From contig JAEYPA010000042.1 in NCBI GenBank assembly GCA_023411225.1, positions 1-15,797 on the forward strand: a DNA stretch of 15,797 bases. Reading direction: 5' to 3'. How positions within the stretch are numbered: the first letter of the stretch is position 1; every line of letters begins with the position of its first letter. Positions 1-6,704 of this stretch are shown piece after piece. Under the pieces are notes generated by a model. The model saw only the letters and a list, made by a program, of their open reading frames with translations. It was not told the origin of the DNA and searched no databases. Position numbers and translations under genes: made by a program. The stretch is from Bacillota bacterium (GTDB lineage Bacteria > Bacillota > Clostridia > Lachnospirales > Lachnospiraceae).

Positions 1-1482
1 TCTACAGAACAGAGCGTACGTGCTGCTGGCGTAAATGTACCACTCATGATCATGAGAGGTGATGGCGGTGTTATGGAGATAAACGAGATGAAAAAACGTC
101 CTGTTCTCACCATGCTTTCTGGCCCTGCTGCCTCTGTAATGGGTTCTCTTATGTATCTGCGTGCTTCAAACGGTGTATATTTTGAAGTTGGAGGAACAAC
201 AACTAACATTGGCGTTATTAAAAATGGCCGCCCTGCCATTGACTATTCTATAGTAGGTGGACATAGAACCTATATTACTTCCTTAGATGTACGTGTTCTC
301 GGTGTGGCCGGAGGAAGTATGATTCGTATTCATAAGGGTGGTGTTAGCGATGTAGGCCCTCGTTCTGCTCATATTGCAGGTCTTGACTATGCAGTGTTTA
401 CTCCAGAAGAGGAAATCGTAGATCCTCAGTTAGAATTGTTCTCTCCAAAGAAGGGTGATCCATCCGATTATGTGGCAATCAAATTAAGAAATGGTAAGAG
501 AATTACTATTACAAATTCCTGTGCAGCCAATGTACTTGGATTGGTTAAACCAGAGCACTTCTCTTATGGAAATGCTAATTCAGCTAGAAAAGCAATGAAG
601 CCTGTGGCAGATTATCTAGGAATCTCAGTAGAAGAAGTAGCAACCCAGATTCTAACTAGAGCATATGAGAAAATCTCCCCAGTTATTCTAGAACTTGCTG
701 ATAAATACAAATTAGAGCATGATCAGATTTCTCTAGTAGGAGTTGGTGGTGGAGCCACTTCCCTAATTGGGTTCTGCGCGAACAAAATGAATCTGAAATA
801 CAGTGTTCCAGAGAATGCAGAGGTTATCTCTTCTATCGGAGTAGCGCTTGCTATGGTACGAGATGCGGTAGAACGTGTTGTTCCAAATCCGACACCAGAA
901 GACATTTTGTCTATTAAGAGAGAAGCAATTGACAAAGCAGTAGAAAGTGGTGCTTCCCCTGATACCGTAGAAGTACATATTGAGATTGATCAACAGACCT
1001 CCAAGCTGACAGCTATTGCCCTTGGTTCCACAGAAGTTAAGACGGCAGATCTAATGAAGGAATGTTCCCTTGATGAGGCAAGAACAATTGCAGCCACTGA
1101 CCTTAGAAAGAATGATAAGGATATTGAATTGGTATGCCGGACATCAAACTTCTATGTATTTCAGGCAACAGAAAAGGACAAAAGGCCACTGCGTATTCTT
1201 GATAAAAAAGGTTTCATTAAAGTACAGAGAACTGACGGTACTACGGTTAAAACAAAAGCAGCTTCTTATAGAAGCGTAGTATCTGAACTTTGGGAGAAGA
1301 TGGCAGTATACAAAGCAGATTCTATTCTGCGTCCAGACTATTACTTCTGCGTAGGTGCCAGAGTTATGGACTTTAATGGTACAGGAAACCTAGAACAGGT
1401 GCTTATGCTAATGGATGTTGAGATGCAGTGCATGGATCCAAATGAAGAACTTATTATAGTAGCAGCCAAGAGTTTAGTATAA
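1..1482 (+). CDS. Hydantoinase/oxoprolinase (HyuA-like) family protein, 3' part only
   Basis: The frame is open from base 1, so the true start is upstream and the ATG at 46 is only the first internal methionine; 493 codons are present before TAA at 1480-1482. Hydantoinase A-type motifs are visible: MRGDGGVM just after the window edge, SGPAASVMG, the glycine-rich FEVGGTTTN phosphate-binding-type loop, and a late GVGGGA followed by a run resembling the family's AEVxSSIGVALA segment. The family belongs to the ASKHA ATPase fold and includes ATP-dependent hydantoinases, 5-oxoprolinases and acetone carboxylase subunits, so the substrate cannot be set from this fragment. The N-terminal Hydantoinase_N domain should lie outside the window. 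The last 180 or so residues form a less familiar C-terminal region. There is no terminator in the 60 bases before the next gene, so the two are probably cotranscribed. Family confidence is high; the reaction is unknown. Confidence 0.88.
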   Translation, partial: STEQSVRAAGVNVPLMIMRGDGGVMEINEMKKRPVLTMLSGPAASVMGSLMYLRASNGVYFEVGGTTTNIGVIKNGRPAIDYSIVGGHRTYITSLDVRVLGVAGGSMIRIHKGGVSDVGPRSAHIAGLDYAVFTPEEEIVDPQLELFSPKKGDPSDYVAIKLRNGKRITITNSCAANVLGLVKPEHFSYGNANSARKAMKPVADYLGISVEEVATQILTRAYEKISPVILELADKYKLEHDQISLVGVGGGATSLIGFCANKMNLKYSVPENAEVISSIGVALAMVRDAVERVVPNPTPEDILSIKREAIDKAVESGASPDTVEVHIEIDQQTSKLTAIALGSTEVKTADLMKECSLDEARTIAATDLRKNDKDIELVCRTSNFYVFQATEKDKRPLRILDKKGFIKVQRTDGTTVKTKAASYRSVVSELWEKMAVYKADSILRPDYYFCVGARVMDFNGTGNLEQVLMLMDVEMQCMDPNEELIIVAAKSLV

Positions 1483-1542
1483 AAGATTTCGTTAAAAAGG
1501 ATGCTCTCTAAAATTTCTAGATAAAAGAAAAGGAGACGGGAT

Positions 1543-2253
1543 ATGTTAGGGAAAAAGGAACCTGAGAAGATGCCTGTATATTCAATCGCCGATATGCTAG
1601 CGGTACTTACCGAGCTTACGGATGAACAATGGTCGGGTTATGCATATTATCATGAACCTCTAGAGAGAAAGATCTCTGCAGAGAAGAAAATAGAATATTG
1701 TGTAAAAGCAAATCTTTGTGGACAACAAGAAGCAGAAAAGCTTCTTTGTGATTACCCTAACGATTCCGTCTCCGCTATCATAGAAAAACAAGGTTTCAAA
1801 ATGTCTTTTCCTGATATACCTAACGGAGGAGGGCATGTTATATTTGCTCAGTATGTAGAACCAGATCAGATTACCGTCTTTATGGATTGCGTAAAAAAAG
1901 CAAAAGGGTTAATTCGTAAGGAAAATTTAGAGAAGTACCTTATAGATTTTGATTTGAAAGATATTTTACTCGCTCATGAGCTATTCCATGGAATCGAATA
2001 TAGAAATGCAAAGACAATCTATACCCAGACTGAGAAAATTGATTTGTGGAGAAAGCCATTTGTCAATCGCTCGCGAATTATTGCGTTAAGTGAGATGGCA
2101 GCTATGGCATTTGCAAAAAGAATGACGAAATTGACTTTTTCTCCATATGTGCTGGATGTACTACTAATGTACTGCTACAACTCGGAAGCAGCAAGTGGGC
2201 TTTACGATGAGATTCTAGAGGCATCAGGAATAAAGGAGAATAAAGAGTGCTAA
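1543..2253 (+). CDS. Unrecognised protein with HExxH zincin-like motif
   Basis: I do not recognise this 236-residue protein. The start is supported by AGGAG at 1531-1535, eight bases before ATG. The notable feature is LLAHELFHGIE, with H145-E146-x-x-H149, the metal-binding signature of zinc metallopeptidases, followed by SEMAAMAFA with E184 placed 35 residues on as a possible third ligand (a gluzincin-type or ImmA/IrrE-like layout). A preceding segment rich in beta-forming residues (about 97-113) matches the strand that usually comes before the HExxH helix in ImmA/IrrE-like domains. No signal peptide or membrane segment is visible, so it is probably cytoplasmic. The N-terminal 80 residues are mostly helical and charged. 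Its stop overlaps the start of the YhcH-family gene by seven bases, so translational coupling is likely. Protease activity is inference from the motif; it could equally be a non-catalytic metal-binding protein. Confidence 0.8.
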   Translation: MLGKKEPEKMPVYSIADMLAVLTELTDEQWSGYAYYHEPLERKISAEKKIEYCVKANLCGQQEAEKLLCDYPNDSVSAIIEKQGFKMSFPDIPNGGGHVIFAQYVEPDQITVFMDCVKKAKGLIRKENLEKYLIDFDLKDILLAHELFHGIEYRNAKTIYTQTEKIDLWRKPFVNRSRIIALSEMAAMAFAKRMTKLTFSPYVLDVLLMYCYNSEAASGLYDEILEASGIKENKEC

Positions 2254-2705
2254 CAACAATAATAGGTAATGAAGCAGCTTACGATTATAACGATGAAAAG
2301 TTCAAAAAGGCTTTTCGATTTCTACAAGAAACAGATTTTTCAAATCTATCAGAAGGAAGAATTGTGATAGATGGTGACAATGTATATGCTGAAGTTCAGG
2401 AATATACAACAAAACCTGCGACAGAGTGTATGTTTGAGGCTCACAGGAAATACTTTGATATTCAATACATGGTGGAAGGGGAAGAGTTTTTTGGTTTCAT
2501 CCCCAAAAGAGAACTAGAAGAGGACACCGGTTACGATGCTAGTCGTGATCTTGAATTTTTTAAAGCACCTAAGATAAGTGGAAGAATACACTTGACGAAA
2601 GGAGCATTTGCTATTGTATCACCGGATGATGGCCATCAGCCTAGATGCATTGGTGAATCACCTTGTAAAGTAAAGAAAGTTGTTGTTAAAGTTAAGGTCG
2701 ATTGA
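2247..2705 (+). CDS. YhcH/YjgK/YiaL family protein (DUF386, cupin-like)
   Basis: This 152-residue protein matches the full length of the YhcH/YjgK/YiaL (EbgC-like) family, small cytoplasmic proteins with a cupin-like barrel that occur in sugar, sialic acid and uronate operons; E. coli YhcH has been reported as a sialic acid anomerase. The family signature EAHRKYFDIQYMVEGEE lies at residues 64-80, FAIVSPDDGHQP at 121-132, and the typical strand KKVVVKVKV at the end. E64, H66 and H130 are the likely metal or substrate cluster. The start is GTG at 2247, set by AAAGGAG at 2232-2238; no ATG fits the domain start. It overlaps the preceding HExxH gene by seven bases. The context next to a kdg cluster suggests work on a sugar or sugar-acid anomer, but the substrate is inferred. 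Confidence 0.9.
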   Translation: MLTTIIGNEAAYDYNDEKFKKAFRFLQETDFSNLSEGRIVIDGDNVYAEVQEYTTKPATECMFEAHRKYFDIQYMVEGEEFFGFIPKRELEEDTGYDASRDLEFFKAPKISGRIHLTKGAFAIVSPDDGHQPRCIGESPCKVKKVVVKVKVD

Positions 2706-2778
2706 TAGATAACGGTCTGCTAGCAGCGTATGAATTACTAGAAAGCAAGCCGAAAATTGCATGATAGCATTCCCCTCG

Positions 2779-2804
2779 TTTCAATGAAAATAAATGAATT
2801 TATT
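2779..2804. promoter_or_regulatory. Candidate operator: two palindromes at the kdgR-like promoter
   Basis: Two inverted repeats lie side by side. TTTCA-A-TGAAA occupies 2779-2789, and AATAAAT-GA-ATTTATT, with perfect 7-base arms, occupies 2789-2804. The second covers the place where the -35 element would be. LacI-family regulators bind short palindromes and often repress their own promoter, so autoregulation is a reasonable inference. Neither palindrome has the central CG usual for LacI-family operators, and the second is pure A/T apart from one G, so chance is a real alternative. Confidence 0.35.
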
Positions 2805-2824
2805 AGGTGAAAATATGATATAAT
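2795..2824 (+). promoter_or_regulatory. Promoter of the kdg-like operon (extended -10)
   Basis: A perfect TATAAT at 2819-2824 is preceded by TG at 2816-2817, giving an extended -10 of the form TGnTATAAT. The -35 is weak (TGAATT at 2795-2800, 18-base spacer), which is acceptable with an extended -10. The predicted start near 2831 leaves about 25 bases before the regulator's ATG, with GAGG at 2846-2849 as ribosome binding site. Confidence 0.65.
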
Positions 2825-2856
2825 GTCAACATAATCTTGGAAATTGAGGAAATGGT

Positions 2857-3837
2857 ATGAACATATATGATATTGCAAAAGAAGCGGGTGTATCCATTGC
2901 AACTGTATCCCGTGTTATCAATAATAAAGAGAATGTCAGTGAAAAGACAAGACAAAAGATTCAAGCAATCCTGAATCGAAATGAGTATCAACCAAGCGCT
3001 ATTGCCAGAGGCCTGGTGTCAGGTTCTATGAAGACAGTAGCAATTGTAGTTGTCGATTTACGCGTCCCCCATTATGCTATGACATCTTTTATTATGGAAC
3101 GGAAGCTTTCATCTCTTGGGTATATGATTCTGGTGTGCAATACCGGTGAGAACCAGGAAGATCTAAGAAGGTATCTTAACATGCTGTCAGAGAGAAAAGT
3201 AGATGGCATTATACTGGTTGGATCTATCTTTAACGATATGTGCGATGAAGAGATGTTAAATACACTTAGCGATATACCGATTGTAATGGCTAATGGTAAA
3301 ATTGAACGGGAGAATGTGTATTCTGTGCTTGTAGACGAAGCTCATGGCATGGAGCTTGCTACTCGCCATCTTCATGACAAAGGAATCCACAGACTTGCTT
3401 ATGTGATTGATAAATATACGAATGCTGCTGACCGAAAAGCAGAAGGATTTGTTAGAGAAATGAAAAGGCTGGGTTATGAGAACCCTGAGCAACATATCTA
3501 CCGTACATCGTACGGTTTAGAAGGCGGAGCCCGGATGGCAAAACTTCTTTTGGAGAAGGGATATAACGGTACTATATTTGGAGAAGATCTTACAGCAGTC
3601 GGTGCGCTGAATACCTGGACAAAGATGGGCATTAGGATTCCAGAACAGATGGCATTGATAGGTTGTAATAACTCAGAATATTCGTATACCTGTAATCCGG
3701 GGCTTACAACAGTGAATAACAAAGGAGAAGTGCTCAGTCAATTAACGGTGCAACTTCTTTTAGATGTTCTGGCTAAGAATAGGGAATTAGCCACATTGAT
3801 TGTACTGCCTGAGCTGGTTGTGAGGGAGACCACATAA
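2857..3837 (+). CDS. kdgR: LacI-family transcriptional regulator, KdgR-like
   Basis: This 326-residue protein has the usual length and order of LacI/GalR regulators. The N-terminal helix-turn-helix begins IYDIAKEAGVSIATVSRVIN (residues 3-22), followed by the hinge region YQPSAIARGL near residue 50. The periplasmic-binding-protein-like effector domain follows, with family features such as KVDGIIL, a DNA-side GCNNSEYSYTCNPGLTTV segment and the C-terminal LPELVVRETT. It is the first gene after the promoter at 2795-2824 and lies 21 bases before the kinase gene. Bacillus subtilis has a kdgR-kdgK-kdgA-kdgT operon whose KdgR is also LacI-type, so the name rests on family plus context. The effector is likely 2-keto-3-deoxygluconate or a related sugar acid; that is inference. 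It probably represses its own operon. Confidence 0.85.
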   Translation: MNIYDIAKEAGVSIATVSRVINNKENVSEKTRQKIQAILNRNEYQPSAIARGLVSGSMKTVAIVVVDLRVPHYAMTSFIMERKLSSLGYMILVCNTGENQEDLRRYLNMLSERKVDGIILVGSIFNDMCDEEMLNTLSDIPIVMANGKIERENVYSVLVDEAHGMELATRHLHDKGIHRLAYVIDKYTNAADRKAEGFVREMKRLGYENPEQHIYRTSYGLEGGARMAKLLLEKGYNGTIFGEDLTAVGALNTWTKMGIRIPEQMALIGCNNSEYSYTCNPGLTTVNNKGEVLSQLTVQLLLDVLAKNRELATLIVLPELVVRETT

Positions 3838-3858
3838 TCTAGCCGGAAAGGAAATGAT

Positions 3859-4797
3859 ATGTCAGAAGTAATTCTTTTCGGAGAACCTATGGCTTTGTTT
3901 GTAGCTAAAACAGAAGGTAAACTGTATGAAGTAGAGGAGTTCATCAGACTTCTTGCAGGAGCCGAAGTCAATGTTGCGATAGGTCTTAAAAGACTAGGAC
4001 ACTCCGTAGCTTATGTAACGAGACTGGGAGTGGATCCTTTCGGAATATATATTGAAAATAAGTTAAAGCAGGAGGGACTAGATACACAGATTACAAGAGA
4101 TCCGAATTACTTTACCGGATATCAGTTAAAAAGTAAGGCTTCTGTTGGAGATCCTGAAGTGTTCTATTTTAGAAGGAACAGTGCGGCTTCTCATCTATCT
4201 GTGGAAGATGTAGAAAAAGTAGATTTTGAAGGAGCAAAAGTTCTTCATATTACCGGAATTCCACCGGCGCTTTCCATGAGCTGCAGAAAGGCAACCTATC
4301 GTCTAATTGAGAGAGCCAGAGAGCATGGATTATTAGTCAGCTTTGATCCTAACCTTCGTCCTACCTTATGGGAAAGTAAGCAGGTTATGATTGAGACTAT
4401 CAATGATATTGCGTCTAAGGCAGATGTTGTTCTCCCAGGTACAAACGAGGGACTCGTTTTGATGGGCAGTGATAATCCGGAGGACATTGCTGCGTTCTAT
4501 CGCAAGAAGGGTGCCATGATCGTAATTGTGAAAGAAGGCGCTAAGGGAGCCTATGTAGAATCCGGTCAAGGTAAAACTTTTTATCCTGGATACAAGGTAG
4601 AAAACGTTGTAGATACAGTAGGTGCTGGAGATGGATTTGCAGTAGGTATTATCAGTGCGTACTTGGAAGGATTACCTGAAAAAGAGATGATAGACCGAGG
4701 AAATGCAATTGGTTCCATTCAAGTATCTGTATTAAGTGATAACGAAGGGTTGCCTACAAGAGAAGAGCTAGACTCTTATATAAAGGAGAGAAAATAA
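3859..4797 (+). CDS. kdgK: PfkB-family sugar kinase, probable 2-keto-3-deoxygluconate kinase
   Basis: The protein has 312 residues, normal for PfkB/ribokinase-family enzymes. It is predicted to phosphorylate 2-keto-3-deoxygluconate with ATP to give KDPG in the cytoplasm. Visible features are an early GEP at 8-10, LAGAEVNVAIGLKRLG at 32-47 (PfkB substrate-side signature), FDPNLRPTLW at 162-171, which is typical of KDG kinases, and the second PfkB signature DTVGAGDGF at 252-260 with D258 as catalytic base and the GAGD anion hole. AAGGA at 3848-3852 sets the ATG. Its stop codon overlaps the next gene's start (TAATG). The substrate call is supported by a KdgR-like regulator upstream and a KDPG aldolase downstream; fructokinase or a kinase for a related keto-sugar acid are the alternatives. 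Confidence 0.85.
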   Translation: MSEVILFGEPMALFVAKTEGKLYEVEEFIRLLAGAEVNVAIGLKRLGHSVAYVTRLGVDPFGIYIENKLKQEGLDTQITRDPNYFTGYQLKSKASVGDPEVFYFRRNSAASHLSVEDVEKVDFEGAKVLHITGIPPALSMSCRKATYRLIERAREHGLLVSFDPNLRPTLWESKQVMIETINDIASKADVVLPGTNEGLVLMGSDNPEDIAAFYRKKGAMIVIVKEGAKGAYVESGQGKTFYPGYKVENVVDTVGAGDGFAVGIISAYLEGLPEKEMIDRGNAIGSIQVSVLSDNEGLPTREELDSYIKERK

Positions 4798-5423
4798 TGA
4801 GACTACAGGTAGCGATTGACCGTGTATCTGTGGATCAGGCTGACGAGATTATCTCCCAGTGTAACCAATATGCAGACATTATTGAAGTTGGGACTTCTTT
4901 AATAAAGGACTTTGGCCTGGAGAACAGTGTGAGTGTATTAAAGAAAAAGTATTATAATCAATGCATTCTTGCAGATATTAAGACTTGCGATGAAGGTGCA
5001 TATGAATTCCATAAGGCATATGAAGCAGGTGGAGATATCCCTACAGTAATGGGATTCTCCTCGATTTCCACACTGAGAGCCTGTCAGATAGTTGCCAAAG
5101 AATTTGGCAAAGAATATATGATTGATCTTTTGGAAGTATCTGATGAGAAATTAGAGGTGCTAAAAAAAGAATTTCCAGAGGCGATTTTTGGTGTACATCT
5201 TCCCTTGGATAACCATGGGGAAGGCTTAGAAAAAATGGTGCTTCATATGTGTGGGCAGATGAAAGGTATTAAAAAGATTGCAGTGGCCGGTGGTGTAAAG
5301 CTTGATAATATTGATGTAATAAAAAGGGCCGGAGTAGATATCGTAATCGTTGGTTCTGCTATCAATCAGGCTGAGAATATAAGCGAAGCAGCAAGAAAGT
5401 TTGCAGAAGCTATTCGGAGGTAG
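4797..5423 (+). CDS. hxlA: 3-hexulose-6-phosphate synthase-like protein (OMPDC superfamily)
   Basis: This 208-residue protein is a single (beta/alpha)8 barrel of the orotidine-5'-phosphate decarboxylase suprafamily, closest by eye to 3-hexulose-6-phosphate synthase, which condenses formaldehyde with ribulose 5-phosphate or runs the reverse. The expected core is present: D8 in strand 1, E30 in EVGTS, the LADIKTCD motif with D60, K62 and D65, H134 in strand 6, AGGVKLDN and the phosphate-binding IVGSAIN. It departs from the usual enzymes where they have VHTGxDxQ (here VHLPLDNHG) and DAG(G/E)YE (here DEGAYE). It does not have the YHRSRDAQ-type signature of 3-keto-L-gulonate-6-phosphate decarboxylase. 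The start overlaps the kinase stop by one base, with AAAGGAG at 4782-4788, and a PHI-like gene follows after three bases. Family is secure; the exact reaction is uncertain. Confidence 0.8.
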   Translation: MRLQVAIDRVSVDQADEIISQCNQYADIIEVGTSLIKDFGLENSVSVLKKKYYNQCILADIKTCDEGAYEFHKAYEAGGDIPTVMGFSSISTLRACQIVAKEFGKEYMIDLLEVSDEKLEVLKKEFPEAIFGVHLPLDNHGEGLEKMVLHMCGQMKGIKKIAVAGGVKLDNIDVIKRAGVDIVIVGSAINQAENISEAARKFAEAIRR

Positions 5424-5426
5424 GTC

Positions 5427-5969
5427 ATGGTAGAAGTACTAGGAAAAATATTGGAAGAGGTAAAAACTGTTCTTGGTGAGGTGAAAGAAGAAGAACTACA
5501 GGCGGTAATGGATCAGCTAGATCAATCAAGACGTGTATTTGTGGATGGAGAAGGTCGTTCTGGATTCAGTGCCAAAGGATTTGCCATGCGTCTTATGCAT
5601 CTAGGATATCAGGTTTATTTTGTGGGTGAGACCATTACTCCTGCAATAAAGGAAGGTGATGTGTTCATTGCTATTTCTGGCTCAGGAAACAGTGCCAACG
5701 TCTTAAATGATGCAAAAAAAGCCGTAGAGATAGGTGCTACAGTCATAGCAGTCACCAGTAAAGAAACGTCGGCTTTGGCTAGACTTGCTCAAACACTTCT
5801 GATTATACCAGGAGCGGTCAAAGCAGACAGTGGAAAAGGCAGAGGCTCCATCCAGTTGCTTAGCTCTTTATTTGACCAAAGTCTCCATCTTACACTGGAT
5901 GCCTTATGTCTTTTGCTCAGTTATCGTAATCATACAACAAATGAAACAGCAACTAAAGCACATTGGTAG
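5427..5969 (+). CDS. hxlB: 6-phospho-3-hexuloisomerase-like SIS-domain protein
   Basis: The 180-residue length and sequence fit 6-phospho-3-hexuloisomerase (PHI), a single SIS domain that interconverts 3-hexulose 6-phosphate and fructose 6-phosphate. The family stretch GRSGFSAKGFAMRLMHLG runs over residues 43-60, VGETITPAI over 66-74, and the phosphate-binding loop ISGSGNS over 83-89. Two changes stand out against the PHI sequences I remember: the loop is usually GSGET, and the conserved SLFEQ, whose Glu has been proposed as catalytic, reads SLFDQ here (D150). The last 12 residues form a short polar tail. GGAGG at 5416-5420 inside the end of hxlA is its ribosome binding site. The tight hxlA-hxlB pairing is as in the ribulose monophosphate pathway. 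The substrate is inferred and may have shifted with that of the partner. Confidence 0.82.
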   Translation: MVEVLGKILEEVKTVLGEVKEEELQAVMDQLDQSRRVFVDGEGRSGFSAKGFAMRLMHLGYQVYFVGETITPAIKEGDVFIAISGSGNSANVLNDAKKAVEIGATVIAVTSKETSALARLAQTLLIIPGAVKADSGKGRGSIQLLSSLFDQSLHLTLDALCLLLSYRNHTTNETATKAHW

Positions 5970-5973
5970 AAAG

Positions 5974-5999
5974 AAGGATGTAATATGAAGGATGTAATA
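5974..5999 (+). repeat. 12-base direct repeat over the eda start
   Basis: AAGGATGTAATA occurs at 5974-5985 and again at 5988-5999, a period of 14 bases. The first copy contains the Shine-Dalgarno bases of eda and the A of its ATG; the second encodes its residues 2-5. It looks like a small local tandem duplication. Confidence 0.7.
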
Positions 6000-6608
6000 G
6001 AGCAACTTCGAAAGATTAAGATTGTACCTGTTGTAAAAATAAATAATCCAATGGAGGCAGTACCACTTGCGGAAGCATTGGTGGAAGGAGGGCTGCCTTG
6101 TGCGGAAGTTACCTTTCGTACGGCAGCGGCTGGTGAATCAATTCGACTTATGAAAGAGGCTTATCCCGAGATGCTAATCGGTGCTGGAACAGTGCTTACC
6201 AATGAACAGGTGAATGCAGCAATAGCAGCAGGAGCAGAGTTTATTGTCAGTCCTGGACTAAATCCACGGACAGTAAGATACTGTCAAGAAAAACAAGTTC
6301 CCATAATTCCTGGAGTAGCTACAGCTAGTGAGATTGAACTGGCATTGGATTTGGGGATTACAAAGGTCAAATTCTTTCCAGCAGAAGCAAATGGTGGATT
6401 ACCTGCTATCAAAGCTCTGTCAGCACCCTATAATATGGTGGAATTCATGCCTACAGGTGGCGTGAATTTGAACAATATAAAGGATTATCTTGGATTTTCT
6501 AAGATATATGCCTGTGGTGGAACTTGGATGGTCAAGGAATCCCTCTTGGAAAAAGGAGAATTCGACAAAATCAAAGAGTTAACCAGAGAAGCTTCTATGA
6601 TGGTTTAG
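5985..6608 (+). CDS. eda: KDPG aldolase (2-dehydro-3-deoxy-phosphogluconate aldolase)
   Basis: This 207-residue class I aldolase cleaves 2-keto-3-deoxy-6-phosphogluconate to pyruvate and glyceraldehyde 3-phosphate, the last step of the Entner-Doudoroff and uronate pathways. The KDPG/KHG aldolase motifs are all present: VPVVKI near residue 14, EVTFRT at 41-46 (catalytic E41 and R45), GAGTV at 66-70, VSPGLNP at 88-94, PGVATASE at 109-116, and VKFFPAE at 128-134 where K129 is the Schiff-base lysine. PTGGVN follows at 156-161. Length is normal for the family. AGAAGGA at 5972-5978 sets the start, 15 bases after hxlB. It is the last gene of the kdg-like operon and equals B. subtilis kdgA. I see no strong terminator after its stop; only the weak A/T hairpin AATGATTTCATT at about 6621-6632. 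Confidence 0.94.
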   Translation: MKDVIEQLRKIKIVPVVKINNPMEAVPLAEALVEGGLPCAEVTFRTAAAGESIRLMKEAYPEMLIGAGTVLTNEQVNAAIAAGAEFIVSPGLNPRTVRYCQEKQVPIIPGVATASEIELALDLGITKVKFFPAEANGGLPAIKALSAPYNMVEFMPTGGVNLNNIKDYLGFSKIYACGGTWMVKESLLEKGEFDKIKELTREASMMV

Positions 6609-6643
6609 AATGATTACATAAATGATTTCATTTTAAAAAAATA

Positions 6644-6673
6644 TTGACACATTTTATAGTTACATGTTATACT
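6644..6673 (+). promoter_or_regulatory. Promoter of rplJ-rplL
   Basis: A perfect -35 TTGACA at 6644-6649 and TATACT at 6668-6673 are 18 bases apart, and TG at 6665-6666 makes the -10 an extended one. The start would be near 6680, giving a leader of about 225 bases before rplJ. This near-consensus promoter fits a ribosomal protein operon. Confidence 0.88.
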
Positions 6674-6704
6674 CTTAAAGGTCGAGCGTGATACGCACGA
6701 TTTT

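Noticed and set aside
46..48. ATG at 46 as the true start of the hydantoinase-family gene
   Set aside because: The frame is open to base 1 with family-like sequence before it, there is no ribosome binding site, and the N-terminal domain is missing, so the gene continues upstream.
2717..2726. Perfect palindrome CTGCTAGCAG after the YhcH-family gene
   Set aside because: It has no T tract and no loop, so it is not a terminator, and ten bases is too short to call it an operator without a second copy.
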